A stretch of 64,000 bases of DNA from Hyphomicrobiales bacterium (GTDB taxonomy: Bacteria; Pseudomonadota; Alphaproteobacteria; Rhizobiales; Xanthobacteraceae): NCBI GenBank assembly GCA_017305715.1, contig JAFKKG010000015.1:124001-188000 (forward strand). Reading direction: 5' to 3'. The notes below the pieces were generated by a model, which was not told the DNA's origin, made no database searches, and saw nothing but the letters and a program-made list of their open reading frames with translations. This document shows positions 1 to 7,788 of the stretch, in pieces. Made by a program: the position numbers and the translations under genes. Numbering within the stretch: the first letter of the stretch is position 1; every line of letters starts with the position of its first letter.

Positions 1-1
1 C

Positions 2-742
2 CGCGACATGGCGATCACCGTGCGCACCGACGTCGCCGACGGCGTGCAGGCGCCCGACGTCACCAGCCAGATCTGGCCGAAACTGCAGCAGATCCGCGAC
101 AGCCTCGAGCCGGCCTACCGGATCGAGCCGGGCGGCGCCTTCGAGGAATCCGCCAAGGGCAACGCCTCGATCGCCGTGCTGTTTCCGCTGATGGCGCTGG
201 TGATGCTGACGCTGCTGATGATCCAGTTGCAGAGCTTCTCGCGCCTGATCCTGGTATTCCTGACGGCGCCGCTCGGCATCGTCGGCGCCTCGCTCGGGCT
301 GAACATCGCGGGCCAGCCGTTTGGTTTCGTGGCGCTGCTCGGGCTGATCGCGCTGGCCGGCATGATCATGCGCAACGCGGTGATTCTCGTCGACCAGATC
401 GAGACCGACGTCTCCCACGGGCTGACGCGCAAGGAGGCCATCGTCGAAGCCACCGTCCGGCGTGCCCGCCCCGTCATCCTGACGGCGCTGGCCGCGATCC
501 TGGCCATGATCCCGCTGTCGCGTTCGGCCTTCTGGGGTCCGATGGCGATCACCATCATGGGCGGTTTGTTTGTTGCAACCTTCCTGACCTTGCTGTACCT
601 GCCGGGCCTCTACGCCCTCTGGTTCCGCAAGAGCCTGGACGAAAGCGGCCAAACCGAGCAGCCCGATCTTGCGGCGCAGCATCAGGCCAAGGAATTGGCC
701 AACGCTCCGCTCGCATTTCCGCTTGCCGACGCCGCGGAATAA
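2..742 (+). CDS. RND efflux pump inner-membrane subunit, C-terminal fragment
   Basis: This is the C-terminal part of an AcrB/HAE1-type proton-driven pump subunit; the reading frame runs in from before the window, so it is cut by the edge and not a short gene. The visible part begins in the last periplasmic segment and continues through about five hydrophobic helices (roughly residues 55-210), including the stretch GLIALAGMIMRNAVILVDQI typical of RND transporters. A charged cytoplasmic tail follows. Such subunits export drugs, solvents or metals together with a periplasmic adaptor and an outer-membrane channel, which would lie upstream. A TetR regulator follows within 20 bases, as is usual for these pumps. 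The substrate cannot be read from this fragment. Confidence 0.93.
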   Translation, partial: RDMAITVRTDVADGVQAPDVTSQIWPKLQQIRDSLEPAYRIEPGGAFEESAKGNASIAVLFPLMALVMLTLLMIQLQSFSRLILVFLTAPLGIVGASLGLNIAGQPFGFVALLGLIALAGMIMRNAVILVDQIETDVSHGLTRKEAIVEATVRRARPVILTALAAILAMIPLSRSAFWGPMAITIMGGLFVATFLTLLYLPGLYALWFRKSLDESGQTEQPDLAAQHQAKELANAPLAFPLADAAE

Positions 743-760
743 TTGAACATTGGATCTTGC

Positions 761-1372
761 ATGACGCTGATTTCCGAAACCGCCGAAACCGACACACGGG
801 AACGTATTCTCGCGGTGGCGGAGCGTCTGTTCCGGCAGATCGGTTACCAGAAGACGACGGTGGCCGACATCGCCAAGGAACTGCGGATGAGCCCGGCCAA
901 CGTCTATCGCTTCTTCGACTCGAAGAAGTCGATCCACGAAGGCGTCGCGCGCGGCCTGATGGGCGAGGTCGAGGTCGAGGCGCAGCGCATCGCGGACCGG
1001 CCCGGTCCGGCCGCGCCCCGGCTGCGCGAGCTGATCAAGACCGTCAACCGCATGAACACCGAGCGCTATGTCGGCGATTCCAAGCTGCACGAGATGGTCG
1101 CGATCGCGATGGAGGAGGATTGGGAGGTCTGCAATGCCCACATCATGCTGATCACGCAGACGATGGGCCATGTGATCGCGCAGGGCATGGCCTCCGGCGA
1201 ATTCGAGGTCGATGATCTGGAGCTGACCGCCTTGTGCTGCTGCACCGCCATGCTCCGGTTCTTCCACCCCCAGATGATCGCCCAATGCGCCAACAAGCCG
1301 GGCCCGTCGATCGACAAAATGATCGACTTTGTGATCGCAGGCCTCTCGCCGCGTGCCGTGAAAACCCGGTAG
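761..1372 (+). CDS. TetR/AcrR family transcriptional regulator
   Basis: A 203-residue TetR-type repressor. The N-terminal helix-turn-helix is clear (about residues 33-52, TTVADIAKELRMSPANVYRF). It is followed by an all-helical ligand-binding domain with a run of three cysteines (CCC) near the C-terminus. I chose the ATG at 761; a TTG at 743 directly abuts the stop of the pump gene and would add six residues. Its position just behind the RND gene suggests that it represses that pump and is released by a pump substrate. That is inferred from location, and I did not find its operator, which should lie upstream of the window. Confidence 0.9.
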   Translation: MTLISETAETDTRERILAVAERLFRQIGYQKTTVADIAKELRMSPANVYRFFDSKKSIHEGVARGLMGEVEVEAQRIADRPGPAAPRLRELIKTVNRMNTERYVGDSKLHEMVAIAMEEDWEVCNAHIMLITQTMGHVIAQGMASGEFEVDDLELTALCCCTAMLRFFHPQMIAQCANKPGPSIDKMIDFVIAGLSPRAVKTR

Positions 1373-1374
1373 TT

Positions 1375-1464
1375 TTTCGTCATTGCGAGCGTGGCGAAGC
1401 CATCCATCGGCCCGCATAACGTGGTATGGATTGCTTCGTCGCTATGCTCCCCGCAATGACGAAA
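1375..1464. repeat. Intergenic palindromic repeat, CATTGCGAG type
   Basis: The outer arms are a perfect 13-bp inverted repeat (TTTCGTCATTGCG at 1375-1387 and its complement at 1452-1464). Inside lies a weaker inner pair, GCGAAGCCATCCAT and ATGGATTGCTTCG. It fills the gap between the TetR stop and the next start. Elements of this type are common between genes in Bradyrhizobium; it may also end the regulator transcript. Confidence 0.75.
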
Positions 1465-1472
1465 GAACCGGA

Positions 1473-2105
1473 ATGGACGCCAAGAGCCCCAAAGACCTGC
1501 ATTATTACGAGCCGAAGAACGGCCACGGCCTCAAGCACGATCCCTTCAACGCCATCATCGCGCCGCGCCCGATCGGATGGATTTCGTCGCGGGACGGCAA
1601 GGGCAACGTCAATCTGGCGCCCTACAGCTTCTTCAACGCCTTTTGCTACAAGCCGCCGCTGATCGGCTTCTCCTCCACCACCTGGAAGGACAGCGTGGAG
1701 AACATCCAGGAGACGAAGGAATTCGTCTGGAATCTCGCCACCATGGACCTGGCGCAGCAGATGAACGCGACCGCGGCCCACGTCGCCCGCGACGTCAACG
1801 AGTTCAACATCGCCGGCCTCACCGCGGTCCCCGGCAAGCTCGTCAACGTGCCCCGCGTCGCCGAAAGCCCGGTCGCGTTCGAATGCCGGCTGACGCAGAT
1901 CATCCATTTGCAGGGCGCCAACGGCGACAAGGCGCAGGCCTGGCTGACGCTCGGCGAAGTGGTCGCCGTCCATATCGACAAGGCGATGATCGAGGACGGC
2001 GTCTATCGGACCGCAAAAGCCCGCCCGATCGTCCGCGCCGGCCGCCGCGGCGACTATTTCGAGATCAGACCGGAAGCGATGTTCGAGATGGTGCGCCCCG
2101 ATTGA
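1473..2105 (+). CDS. Flavin reductase-like (DIM6/NTAB) FMN-binding protein
   Basis: A 210-residue protein of the flavin reductase-like split-barrel family. The diagnostic N-terminal segment, about residues 29-57, contains APRPIGWISS and NLAPYSFFNAF, which in relatives contacts FMN. The rest has the pattern of the NADH:FMN oxidoreductases that either supply reduced flavin to monooxygenases or act as stand-alone flavoproteins. The frame is open further upstream to 1383, but that extension reads through the palindromic repeat. The ATG at 1473 gives the usual family length and the conserved start MDAKSPKDLHYY. No monooxygenase partner is adjacent, so the physiological substrate is unknown. Confidence 0.85.
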   Translation: MDAKSPKDLHYYEPKNGHGLKHDPFNAIIAPRPIGWISSRDGKGNVNLAPYSFFNAFCYKPPLIGFSSTTWKDSVENIQETKEFVWNLATMDLAQQMNATAAHVARDVNEFNIAGLTAVPGKLVNVPRVAESPVAFECRLTQIIHLQGANGDKAQAWLTLGEVVAVHIDKAMIEDGVYRTAKARPIVRAGRRGDYFEIRPEAMFEMVRPD

Positions 2106-2174
2106 GCTTTGGTTCCGCCTGCTGAAAGCGGGCGGCCTGCCGGGCGCTTCCAATTGCCCTGCCGCAACAGGACG

Positions 2175-2208
2175 ACGGCCGGCGTTCCAGCCACGGAACG
2201 CCGGCCGT
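2175..2208 (+). terminator. Stem-loop after the flavin reductase gene
   Basis: A perfect 14-bp inverted repeat (ACGGCCGGCGTTCC and its complement) around the six-base loop AGCCAC, 70 bases after the stop. Its position suits a terminator, but there is only a weak T-run, so it may instead be a transcript-end stabiliser or another palindromic repeat. Confidence 0.5.
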
Positions 2209-2321
2209 TCCGGTTTCATGGTGTCCCAATGGGTCCGACCTGTCGCGATGCCGTCTGATCGGGCGGAACGAAAAACCCCCCAAGTCATTCCCTCCAGGAC
2301 ATTGCATGCGGAGGGAAGCCG

Positions 2322-2429
2322 ATGCTGGAGATCTTGACCACGGTATTGATGCTGTTGGCGGGGACGGCCAGTGCCGCTGTGATCATCGTGACCGCGATGG
2401 ACGCGGATTTCACCGGCATGTGGAAGTAG
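2322..2429 (+). CDS. Candidate 35-residue hydrophobic peptide
   Basis: A short frame beginning MLEILTTVLMLLAGTASAA and ending TGMWK. It is preceded at good distance by a purine-rich ribosome site (GGAGGGAA, 2310-2317) before the ATG at 2322. Residues 3-26 form one hydrophobic stretch, so the product would be a single-pass membrane or secreted peptide. Nothing else explains this ribosome-binding site. I know of no family for it, and without conservation data it may be fortuitous. Confidence 0.4.
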   Translation: MLEILTTVLMLLAGTASAAVIIVTAMDADFTGMWK

Positions 2430-2627
2430 CGATGTCGCCCGGATAGCGGCAGCGAGATCCGGATTTCACCGCTTACTAGCTTTGCCCCGGATTGCGCTGC
2501 GGTCGCTCCGGGGTGCGTGGACTGATCAGGGCGCGTGCCCGCAAGGGCGTTCGCCTTCGAAAACCGGCCGGGTTGTTGGCTGCGGCATCCTGTGACACCA
2601 TCCGCTGACTAAGCCCGTGATTGATGG

Positions 2628-3662
2628 ATGCCGATGCCGCGCCGGAAATATGCCTGGGAGAACCTGACCGACGAGCAGTTGCTCAAGCAACGCCTTTCCA
2701 GCCTGAGGGTCAAGGTCAAGGGCACCTGGCTCGAGGATTGTGTCGGCGCTCTGAACGACGAGCTCAAGGCGCGAGGCATAAGGCTGCGGCCGCATACATG
2801 GATATCGAGCGAATGGTTCAGTCCGGCGGATGTGCCGGGCATTGCCATTCCGTTCTATCTTGCCCATCCTCGCCTGATGAAACTCGAGAAGAAGATGATG
2901 CTCGAGGTCGAGGGCGGCACCTGGTCGGAGTGCATGGCCATTCTCCGTCATGAGGCCGGCCATGCCGTGCAACACGCCTACCAGTTGCAGCGCCGCCGGC
3001 GCTGGCAGCAATTGTTCGGCCCGTCCTCGAAGCATTATCCGCTCTACTACCGGCCCAATCCGGCCAGCCGGCGCTACGTCCAGCATCTGCGGCGCTGGTA
3101 CGCGCAGAGCCATCCGGACGAGGATTTCGCCGAAACCTTTGCGGTGTGGTTGCGGCCGCGATCGAACTGGCGGGTGCGCTATGCCGGCTGGCCCGCGCTG
3201 AAAAAGCTCGAATATGTCGACGAACTGATGGGCGAGATTGCAGGCGAGCGGCCGCCGGTCATGACGCGGGAGCGTCTCGATCCGCTGTCCAGGCTCGGCC
3301 AGACGCTTGGCGAACACTACCAGAAGAAGCAGGCGTTCTACGCGTTCGAGCCGCCGAAGACGTATGACCGCGACCTGCACCGCCTGTTCTCCGCCGATCA
3401 GCGGCACCGACGGGCACAGCCGGCGGCATCCTTCATCAGGCGGCACCGCGCGCAGGTCAGGCAACTGGTCGCGCGCTGGACGGGCGAGAACCAGTTGACG
3501 CTCGATGCGGTTCTCGATGACATGATTTCCCGCTGCCGCGAACTCGATCTCAGGGCGCCGGGCTCCGAACGGAAGCTCTTGATCAACTTCACCATCCTGC
3601 TGACCGCCAAGACGATGCACGCATTGTTCGGCCCGTCACGGCGCAAGTGGATCGCGCTATGA
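2628..3662 (+). CDS. Putative zinc metallopeptidase (HEAGH motif)
   Basis: A 344-residue soluble protein with a zinc-protease signature: HEAGH at residues 108-112, and an acidic helix EDFAETFA at 165-172 that can supply a third, glutamate ligand, as in gluzincin-like families. It resembles the proteins annotated as 'putative zinc-binding metallopeptidase'. There is no signal peptide, and the C-terminal half is rich in Arg and Lys. Its last four bases overlap the start of the following ATP-grasp gene (ATGA at 3659-3662), so the two are probably translationally coupled and act in one process. The substrate is unknown. A second ATG lies two codons downstream of the chosen start. Confidence 0.75.
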   Translation: MPMPRRKYAWENLTDEQLLKQRLSSLRVKVKGTWLEDCVGALNDELKARGIRLRPHTWISSEWFSPADVPGIAIPFYLAHPRLMKLEKKMMLEVEGGTWSECMAILRHEAGHAVQHAYQLQRRRRWQQLFGPSSKHYPLYYRPNPASRRYVQHLRRWYAQSHPDEDFAETFAVWLRPRSNWRVRYAGWPALKKLEYVDELMGEIAGERPPVMTRERLDPLSRLGQTLGEHYQKKQAFYAFEPPKTYDRDLHRLFSADQRHRRAQPAASFIRRHRAQVRQLVARWTGENQLTLDAVLDDMISRCRELDLRAPGSERKLLINFTILLTAKTMHALFGPSRRKWIAL

Positions 3663-4693
3663 GGCGCCTGCGCGTTCTGGTGCTGATGCATCCGGACTTC
3701 ATGCCCCCGGACTCGACCGATGGGTACAGCGCGCAGGAAATCAACAAATGGAAAACGGAATTCGATGTCGTGAGCACGCTGCGCGCGTCAGGCCATGATG
3801 TTCGTCCGCTCGGCGTGCAGGAGGAAATCAAGCCGGTGCGCGAGGCGATCGAAAGCTTCAAGCCGCATGTGGTGTACACGTTGCTGGAGGAATTTCACTA
3901 TACGTCCGGGTATGACCAGCACATCGCGAGCTTTCTCGAACTGATGAAAGTTCCGTATACCGGCTGTAACCCGCGCGGCCTGATCCTGGCGCGCGGCAAG
4001 GACCTGTCCAAAACATTGGTGCACCATCGTCGGATCGCGGTGCCGGCCTTCACCGTGTTTCCGATGCGGCGCAAGGTCAAACGGCCCTCGCGCCTGGCCT
4101 TGCCACTGATCGTCAAGAGCCTGAGCGAGGATGGATCCTTTGGGATCTCGCAGGCCTCCATCGTCGATACGGACGAAAAGCTGGCAGAGCGCGTCGCCTT
4201 CGTTCACGACCGGCTCGGGACCGCCGCCATCGCCGAACAGTACATCGAGGGGCGTGAGCTCTATGTCAGCGTGCTCGGCAACAACCGGCTGCGGGTTCTG
4301 CCGATCTGGGAATTGAAGTTCGGTCGCATGGGAAGGCGGGGCGCGCGGCAAATTGCCACCGAAAGGGCCAAGCACGATCCCACCTATCAGGAGCGGGTGG
4401 GGATTGAAGATGGGCTGGCCAAGAACCTCGCGCCGGAAGTGTCAGCCCGCATTCATCGGGCGGCCAAACGCATCTACCGGACCCTGGGGCTCGATGGCTA
4501 CGCCCGCATCGACTTCCGCCTGTCCGCGGACGGTACGCCGTATTTCATCGAAGCAAATCCGAATCCCGAAATAGCAAAGAGCCAGGAGTTCGCGACGGCG
4601 GCCAAGCATGATGGACTTGATTACCCTGGTCTGCTGCATCGCATTCTGGCGCTGGGAATAAGCCGGGCAAAGGCGGGAGCATCGGTGGGCTAG
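3659..4693 (+). CDS. ATP-grasp ligase related to D-alanine-D-alanine ligase
   Basis: A 344-residue ATP-grasp enzyme of the D-Ala-D-Ala ligase type, a family that joins a carboxylate, activated as acyl-phosphate, to an amine. Visible features are the N-terminal Rossmann-like lobe (RRLRVLVLMHPDF), the YTGCNPRG loop near residues 100-107, the ATP-grasp lysine region LPLIVKSLSEDGSFGIS, and the metal-binding C-terminal motif ARIDFR...FIEANPNPEI at 282-305. True Ddl enzymes end in EINxxPG; this differs, and cell-wall Ddl is normally encoded with mur genes, so another peptide-like product is plausible. The start ATG overlaps the stop of the metallopeptidase gene. A GTG at 3647 would add four residues. 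Confidence 0.8.
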   Translation: MRRLRVLVLMHPDFMPPDSTDGYSAQEINKWKTEFDVVSTLRASGHDVRPLGVQEEIKPVREAIESFKPHVVYTLLEEFHYTSGYDQHIASFLELMKVPYTGCNPRGLILARGKDLSKTLVHHRRIAVPAFTVFPMRRKVKRPSRLALPLIVKSLSEDGSFGISQASIVDTDEKLAERVAFVHDRLGTAAIAEQYIEGRELYVSVLGNNRLRVLPIWELKFGRMGRRGARQIATERAKHDPTYQERVGIEDGLAKNLAPEVSARIHRAAKRIYRTLGLDGYARIDFRLSADGTPYFIEANPNPEIAKSQEFATAAKHDGLDYPGLLHRILALGISRAKAGASVG

Positions 4694-4828
4694 GACAATC
4701 CGGAACGGGCAGACTCCAACGACGTTGTCTGCCGCCGCGTGCGTCGATTTCGCTCCCGCGTTGTCCGGTGCTTTGCCGCGACGAAGTGACCCGACGGGCA
4801 AATCACCGATTCCGATTTACGGAAGTCA

Positions 4829-5297
4829 TGTCAAGCCTCAAAATCAAAAATATTTCTGTTTTCAAGAAGCCAAATCACTGGCACATCTATGCCCATCCCG
4901 CCCTGGTCAGAAGGGCGTCGGCCGTCGTCACGGACGTTGGGCGGGGAGCGGTGGACGTGGAGGTTGTCGCCTGACGCGCGCGGCCGAAGCGTACGGCAAA
5001 AGCGTGTGGTCCCGACGCCGCGATGCTGGCGTCCATGCACCTGGGGGCGTTCGACTTCCCAGGGCGCGACGGAGGCAAAAGAGCCGTTCTCCGGGGAGAG
5101 CTCGTTATAAGCCGTAAAGCCACCGCGCAGGGAATGTCGGATGTTCTCCGCTGCCCTGTATGCTCGTGTGCAGCTTTTTAGCACAATCCGCACACGAGAC
5201 CGCGGGTGCAGCGCGCATCCGGCATTCCCTGCGCCCACTAATTGGAGGGCGGGAAGTTTCTTGGCAAACCTCGGGCGGATCATGCCGCGAGATCGCG
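4829..5297. repeat. Dispersed ~470-bp repeat, copy 1
   Basis: This block recurs in the same orientation at 41824-42295 with long runs of exact identity, and in both places it fills a large intergenic gap. It carries open frames on both strands (for example one reading AGNAGCALHPRSRVR on the minus strand) that are conserved only because the DNA is repeated; I do not regard them as genes. From memory, similar phantom proteins are scattered through Bradyrhizobium annotations. I saw no transposase, terminal inverted repeats or obvious target duplication. The flanks 4694-4828 and 5298-5520 hold nothing I recognise beyond the presumed promoter of the fad operon. Confidence 0.85.
5125..5234. other. 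Nested hairpin inside repeat copy 1
   Basis: The outer arms GCGCAGGGAATGTCGGATG (5125-5143) and CATCCGGCATTCCCTGCGC (5216-5234) pair over 19 positions with one G-T type mismatch. Inside them CTCGTGTGC pairs with GCACACGAG, and CGCTGCCC approximately with GGGTGCAGCG. The result is a long, layered stem-loop that could fold as RNA from either strand. Confidence 0.7.
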
Positions 5298-5520
5298 ATC
5301 CCGCATCTACGGGTTTCAGAGCAGGTTGCTTGATGAAAACTAAATCGTTCGTCGCGGCCCTACCGCGGCCGACCATCCGGAACTGACACGCCCTACAATC
5401 GTTATGGTTCGCCGCCCGCCCGCGTCAATTTCTCCCTATTTTCAAGGCGAAGTGTTCACCCAAATCCCGCACTTTCCGGTAAAATGACCTTCCGCGCTGC
5501 CGATGCATGAGGACCCTGCC

Positions 5521-7788
5521 ATGAGCTTCCGCCGCGATTTCATCACCAAGCCGATCTTTTCCTGGGCCCGCGGCGTGTTGCCGTCGATGTCCGACACCGA
5601 GCGCGAGGCTCTGGAGGCGGGTGACGTCTGGTGGGACGCCGATCTCTTCACCGGCAATCCCGACTGGTCGAAATTGTTGGCCTATGCGCCGGCGGTGCTG
5701 ACGGATGAGGAAAAGGCCTTCCTCAACGGCCCCGTCGACGAACTCTGCGCCATGCTCGACGACTGGAAGATCAATTGGGAGTGGCGCGACCTGCCGCCGG
5801 AAGTGTGGTCCTTCATCAAGCGCCACAAATTCTTCGGCATGATCATCCCCAAGGAGTTTGGCGGCCTCGGCTTCTCGCCCTATGCGCATTCCGAAGTGGT
5901 GCGCAAACTTTCCTCGCGCTCGCTCACCGCGGCGGTCACCGTGATGGTGCCCAATTCACTCGGGCCCGGCGAATTGCTGATGCGGTTCGGCACCAAGGAA
6001 CAGCAGCAGCAATGGTTGCCGCGCCTCGCCGACGGCCGCGACATTCCCTGCTTCGGGCTGACGAGTCCGGAAGCCGGCTCCGATGCGGCGTCGATGATCG
6101 ACACCGGCATCATCTGCAAGGGGACTTTCGAAGGCCGCGAGGTGCTCGGGCTGCGCCTCAACTGGCACAAGCGCTACATCACCCTCGGCCCGGTCGCGAC
6201 GCTGCTGGGCCTGGCCTTCAAGGCCTATGACCCCGATCATCTGGTGGGCAGCGACGAGGACCTCGGCATCACCGTGGCGCTGATCCCGACCCATCTGCCG
6301 GGCGTCCAGATCGGCCATCGCCATCTGCCGGCGATGCAGGTGTTTCAGAACGGCCCGAACTGGGGCCACGATGTCTTTATTCCCCTCGACTACATCATTG
6401 GTGGCCAGGAGCGCCTCGGCCAGGGCTGGAAGATGCTGATGACGGCGCTTGCCGCCGGCCGCGGCATCTCGCTGCCGTCACTGTCGGCGGCGGGCGCCGC
6501 CTATGCCGCGCGCACCTCCGGCGCCTATGCCCGCATCCGCGAGCAGTTCGGCATCTCGATCTCGAAATTCGAAGGCATCGAGGAGCCGCTCGCGCGCATC
6601 GCCGGCACCGCCTATCTGCTCGATGCGGCGCGCCGCTTGACCTGTGCGGCGCTCAACCAGGGCCATCATCCCGCGGTCATATCCGGGATCATGAAGCTGC
6701 ACGCCACCGAGCGGATGCGGATCGCGATCGACGACGCCATGGACATCCACGGCGGCAAGGCCGTCATCGATGGCCCGCAAAATTATCTCGGCGGTCTCTA
6801 TCGCTCTGTGCCGGTCGGCATCACGGTGGAGGGGGCCAACATCCTGACCCGCAATCTGATCGTGTTCGGGCAGGGCGCGATCCGCGCGCATCCCTATCTG
6901 CTTGAGGAGATGAACGCGCTCGGCGAAACCGATCGCGCCAAGGGCCTCGACGCCTTTGACAAGGCGTTCTGGAATCACGTCGGGCATAGTTTCAAGACCA
7001 TGTTCCGCGCCTGGGGCCGTAGCTGGACCTTTGGGCTGTTCGCGCCGGCGCCGGACGCTGGCGATGCAACCAAGTTCTATCGCCAGCTCTCGCGCTATTC
7101 CGCGGGTTTTGCGCTCTGCGCCGACATGGCGCTGCTGACGCTGGGCGGCGCGCTCAAGCGCAAGGAAATGCTGTCAGCCCGGTTCGGCGATATCCTTTCC
7201 GAGCTCTATCTGCTGTCGGCGGCGCTCAAACGCTGGCAGGACGAAGGCCGCCAGAGCGCGGATTTCGCAGCCCTCGAATGGTGCATGGCGAGCGGCTTCA
7301 AGACCATCGAGAACCGCTTTGCGGAAATCCTTGCCAACCTCCCCAATCGCTTCGTCGCCGTGATCCTGAAATTCCTGGTCCAGCCGTTCGGCGCGAGAGT
7401 GGTTGGGCCATCCGACCGGATGGTCCACCTCTGTTCGCAGATCGTGCTGTCGCCGTCGGCGGCGCGTGACCGGCTGACATCAGATTTGTCGCAGGTCGAT
7501 GACGACCGCGGCGTCGCCCGGCTGGAAAAGGCGTTTTTGCTGGTGACGGCGACGGAAGACATCGCCAGGCAGATGCATGCCGCGCGGCTGCACGACTGGA
7601 AAGAGGCGGTCAAAAAGGGCGTCATCACCCAGTCCGAGGGTGAAAAGCTCGCGGCCGCCCAGGAAGCTGTCGCAAAAGTGATCGAGGTCGACGATTTTGC
7701 GCCGGAAGCGCTGTCGCCGATTTACAGGAAAGCCGCCGACGTGCATCAATTCTTCCAGGAATTGGGTGAGCAGAGGGCGGCGAGCTGA
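5521..7788 (+). CDS. fadE: Acyl-CoA dehydrogenase, FadE type
   Basis: A 755-residue flavoprotein of the long FadE class, which carries out the first beta-oxidation step: dehydrogenation of acyl-CoA to trans-2-enoyl-CoA. The dehydrogenase core includes FGLTSPEAGSDAA (about residues 178-190), which in the family lines the FAD/substrate pocket, and VEGANILTR near residue 436 in the FadE-specific catalytic region. The remaining ~300 residues are the extra C-terminal domain (DUF1974-like) found in FadE but not in short acyl-CoA dehydrogenases. I chose the ATG at 5521, with GAGGA just upstream, over an in-frame ATG at 5503. The thiolase start overlaps its stop by one base, so this is the first gene of a four-gene operon. 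Confidence 0.93.
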   Translation: MSFRRDFITKPIFSWARGVLPSMSDTEREALEAGDVWWDADLFTGNPDWSKLLAYAPAVLTDEEKAFLNGPVDELCAMLDDWKINWEWRDLPPEVWSFIKRHKFFGMIIPKEFGGLGFSPYAHSEVVRKLSSRSLTAAVTVMVPNSLGPGELLMRFGTKEQQQQWLPRLADGRDIPCFGLTSPEAGSDAASMIDTGIICKGTFEGREVLGLRLNWHKRYITLGPVATLLGLAFKAYDPDHLVGSDEDLGITVALIPTHLPGVQIGHRHLPAMQVFQNGPNWGHDVFIPLDYIIGGQERLGQGWKMLMTALAAGRGISLPSLSAAGAAYAARTSGAYARIREQFGISISKFEGIEEPLARIAGTAYLLDAARRLTCAALNQGHHPAVISGIMKLHATERMRIAIDDAMDIHGGKAVIDGPQNYLGGLYRSVPVGITVEGANILTRNLIVFGQGAIRAHPYLLEEMNALGETDRAKGLDAFDKAFWNHVGHSFKTMFRAWGRSWTFGLFAPAPDAGDATKFYRQLSRYSAGFALCADMALLTLGGALKRKEMLSARFGDILSELYLLSAALKRWQDEGRQSADFAALEWCMASGFKTIENRFAEILANLPNRFVAVILKFLVQPFGARVVGPSDRMVHLCSQIVLSPSAARDRLTSDLSQVDDDRGVARLEKAFLLVTATEDIARQMHAARLHDWKEAVKKGVITQSEGEKLAAAQEAVAKVIEVDDFAPEALSPIYRKAADVHQFFQELGEQRAAS

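Larger units (their letters stand above)
2106..2627. other. Intergenic region with hairpin and possible small ORF
   Basis: This 522-base gap has no long gene. It holds a 14-bp perfect stem-loop at 2175-2208 and a candidate 35-residue reading frame at 2322-2429, described separately. From 2430 to 2627 I see no motif beyond a possible promoter region for the metallopeptidase gene. Confidence 0.6.

Noticed and set aside
4831-5376. 181-codon minus-strand frame in the dispersed repeat (and its partner at 41566-42171)
   Set aside because: The frames exist because the repeat is GC-rich and duplicated; they have biased Arg/Ser/Pro composition, no ribosome site, and differ in start and end between the two copies.
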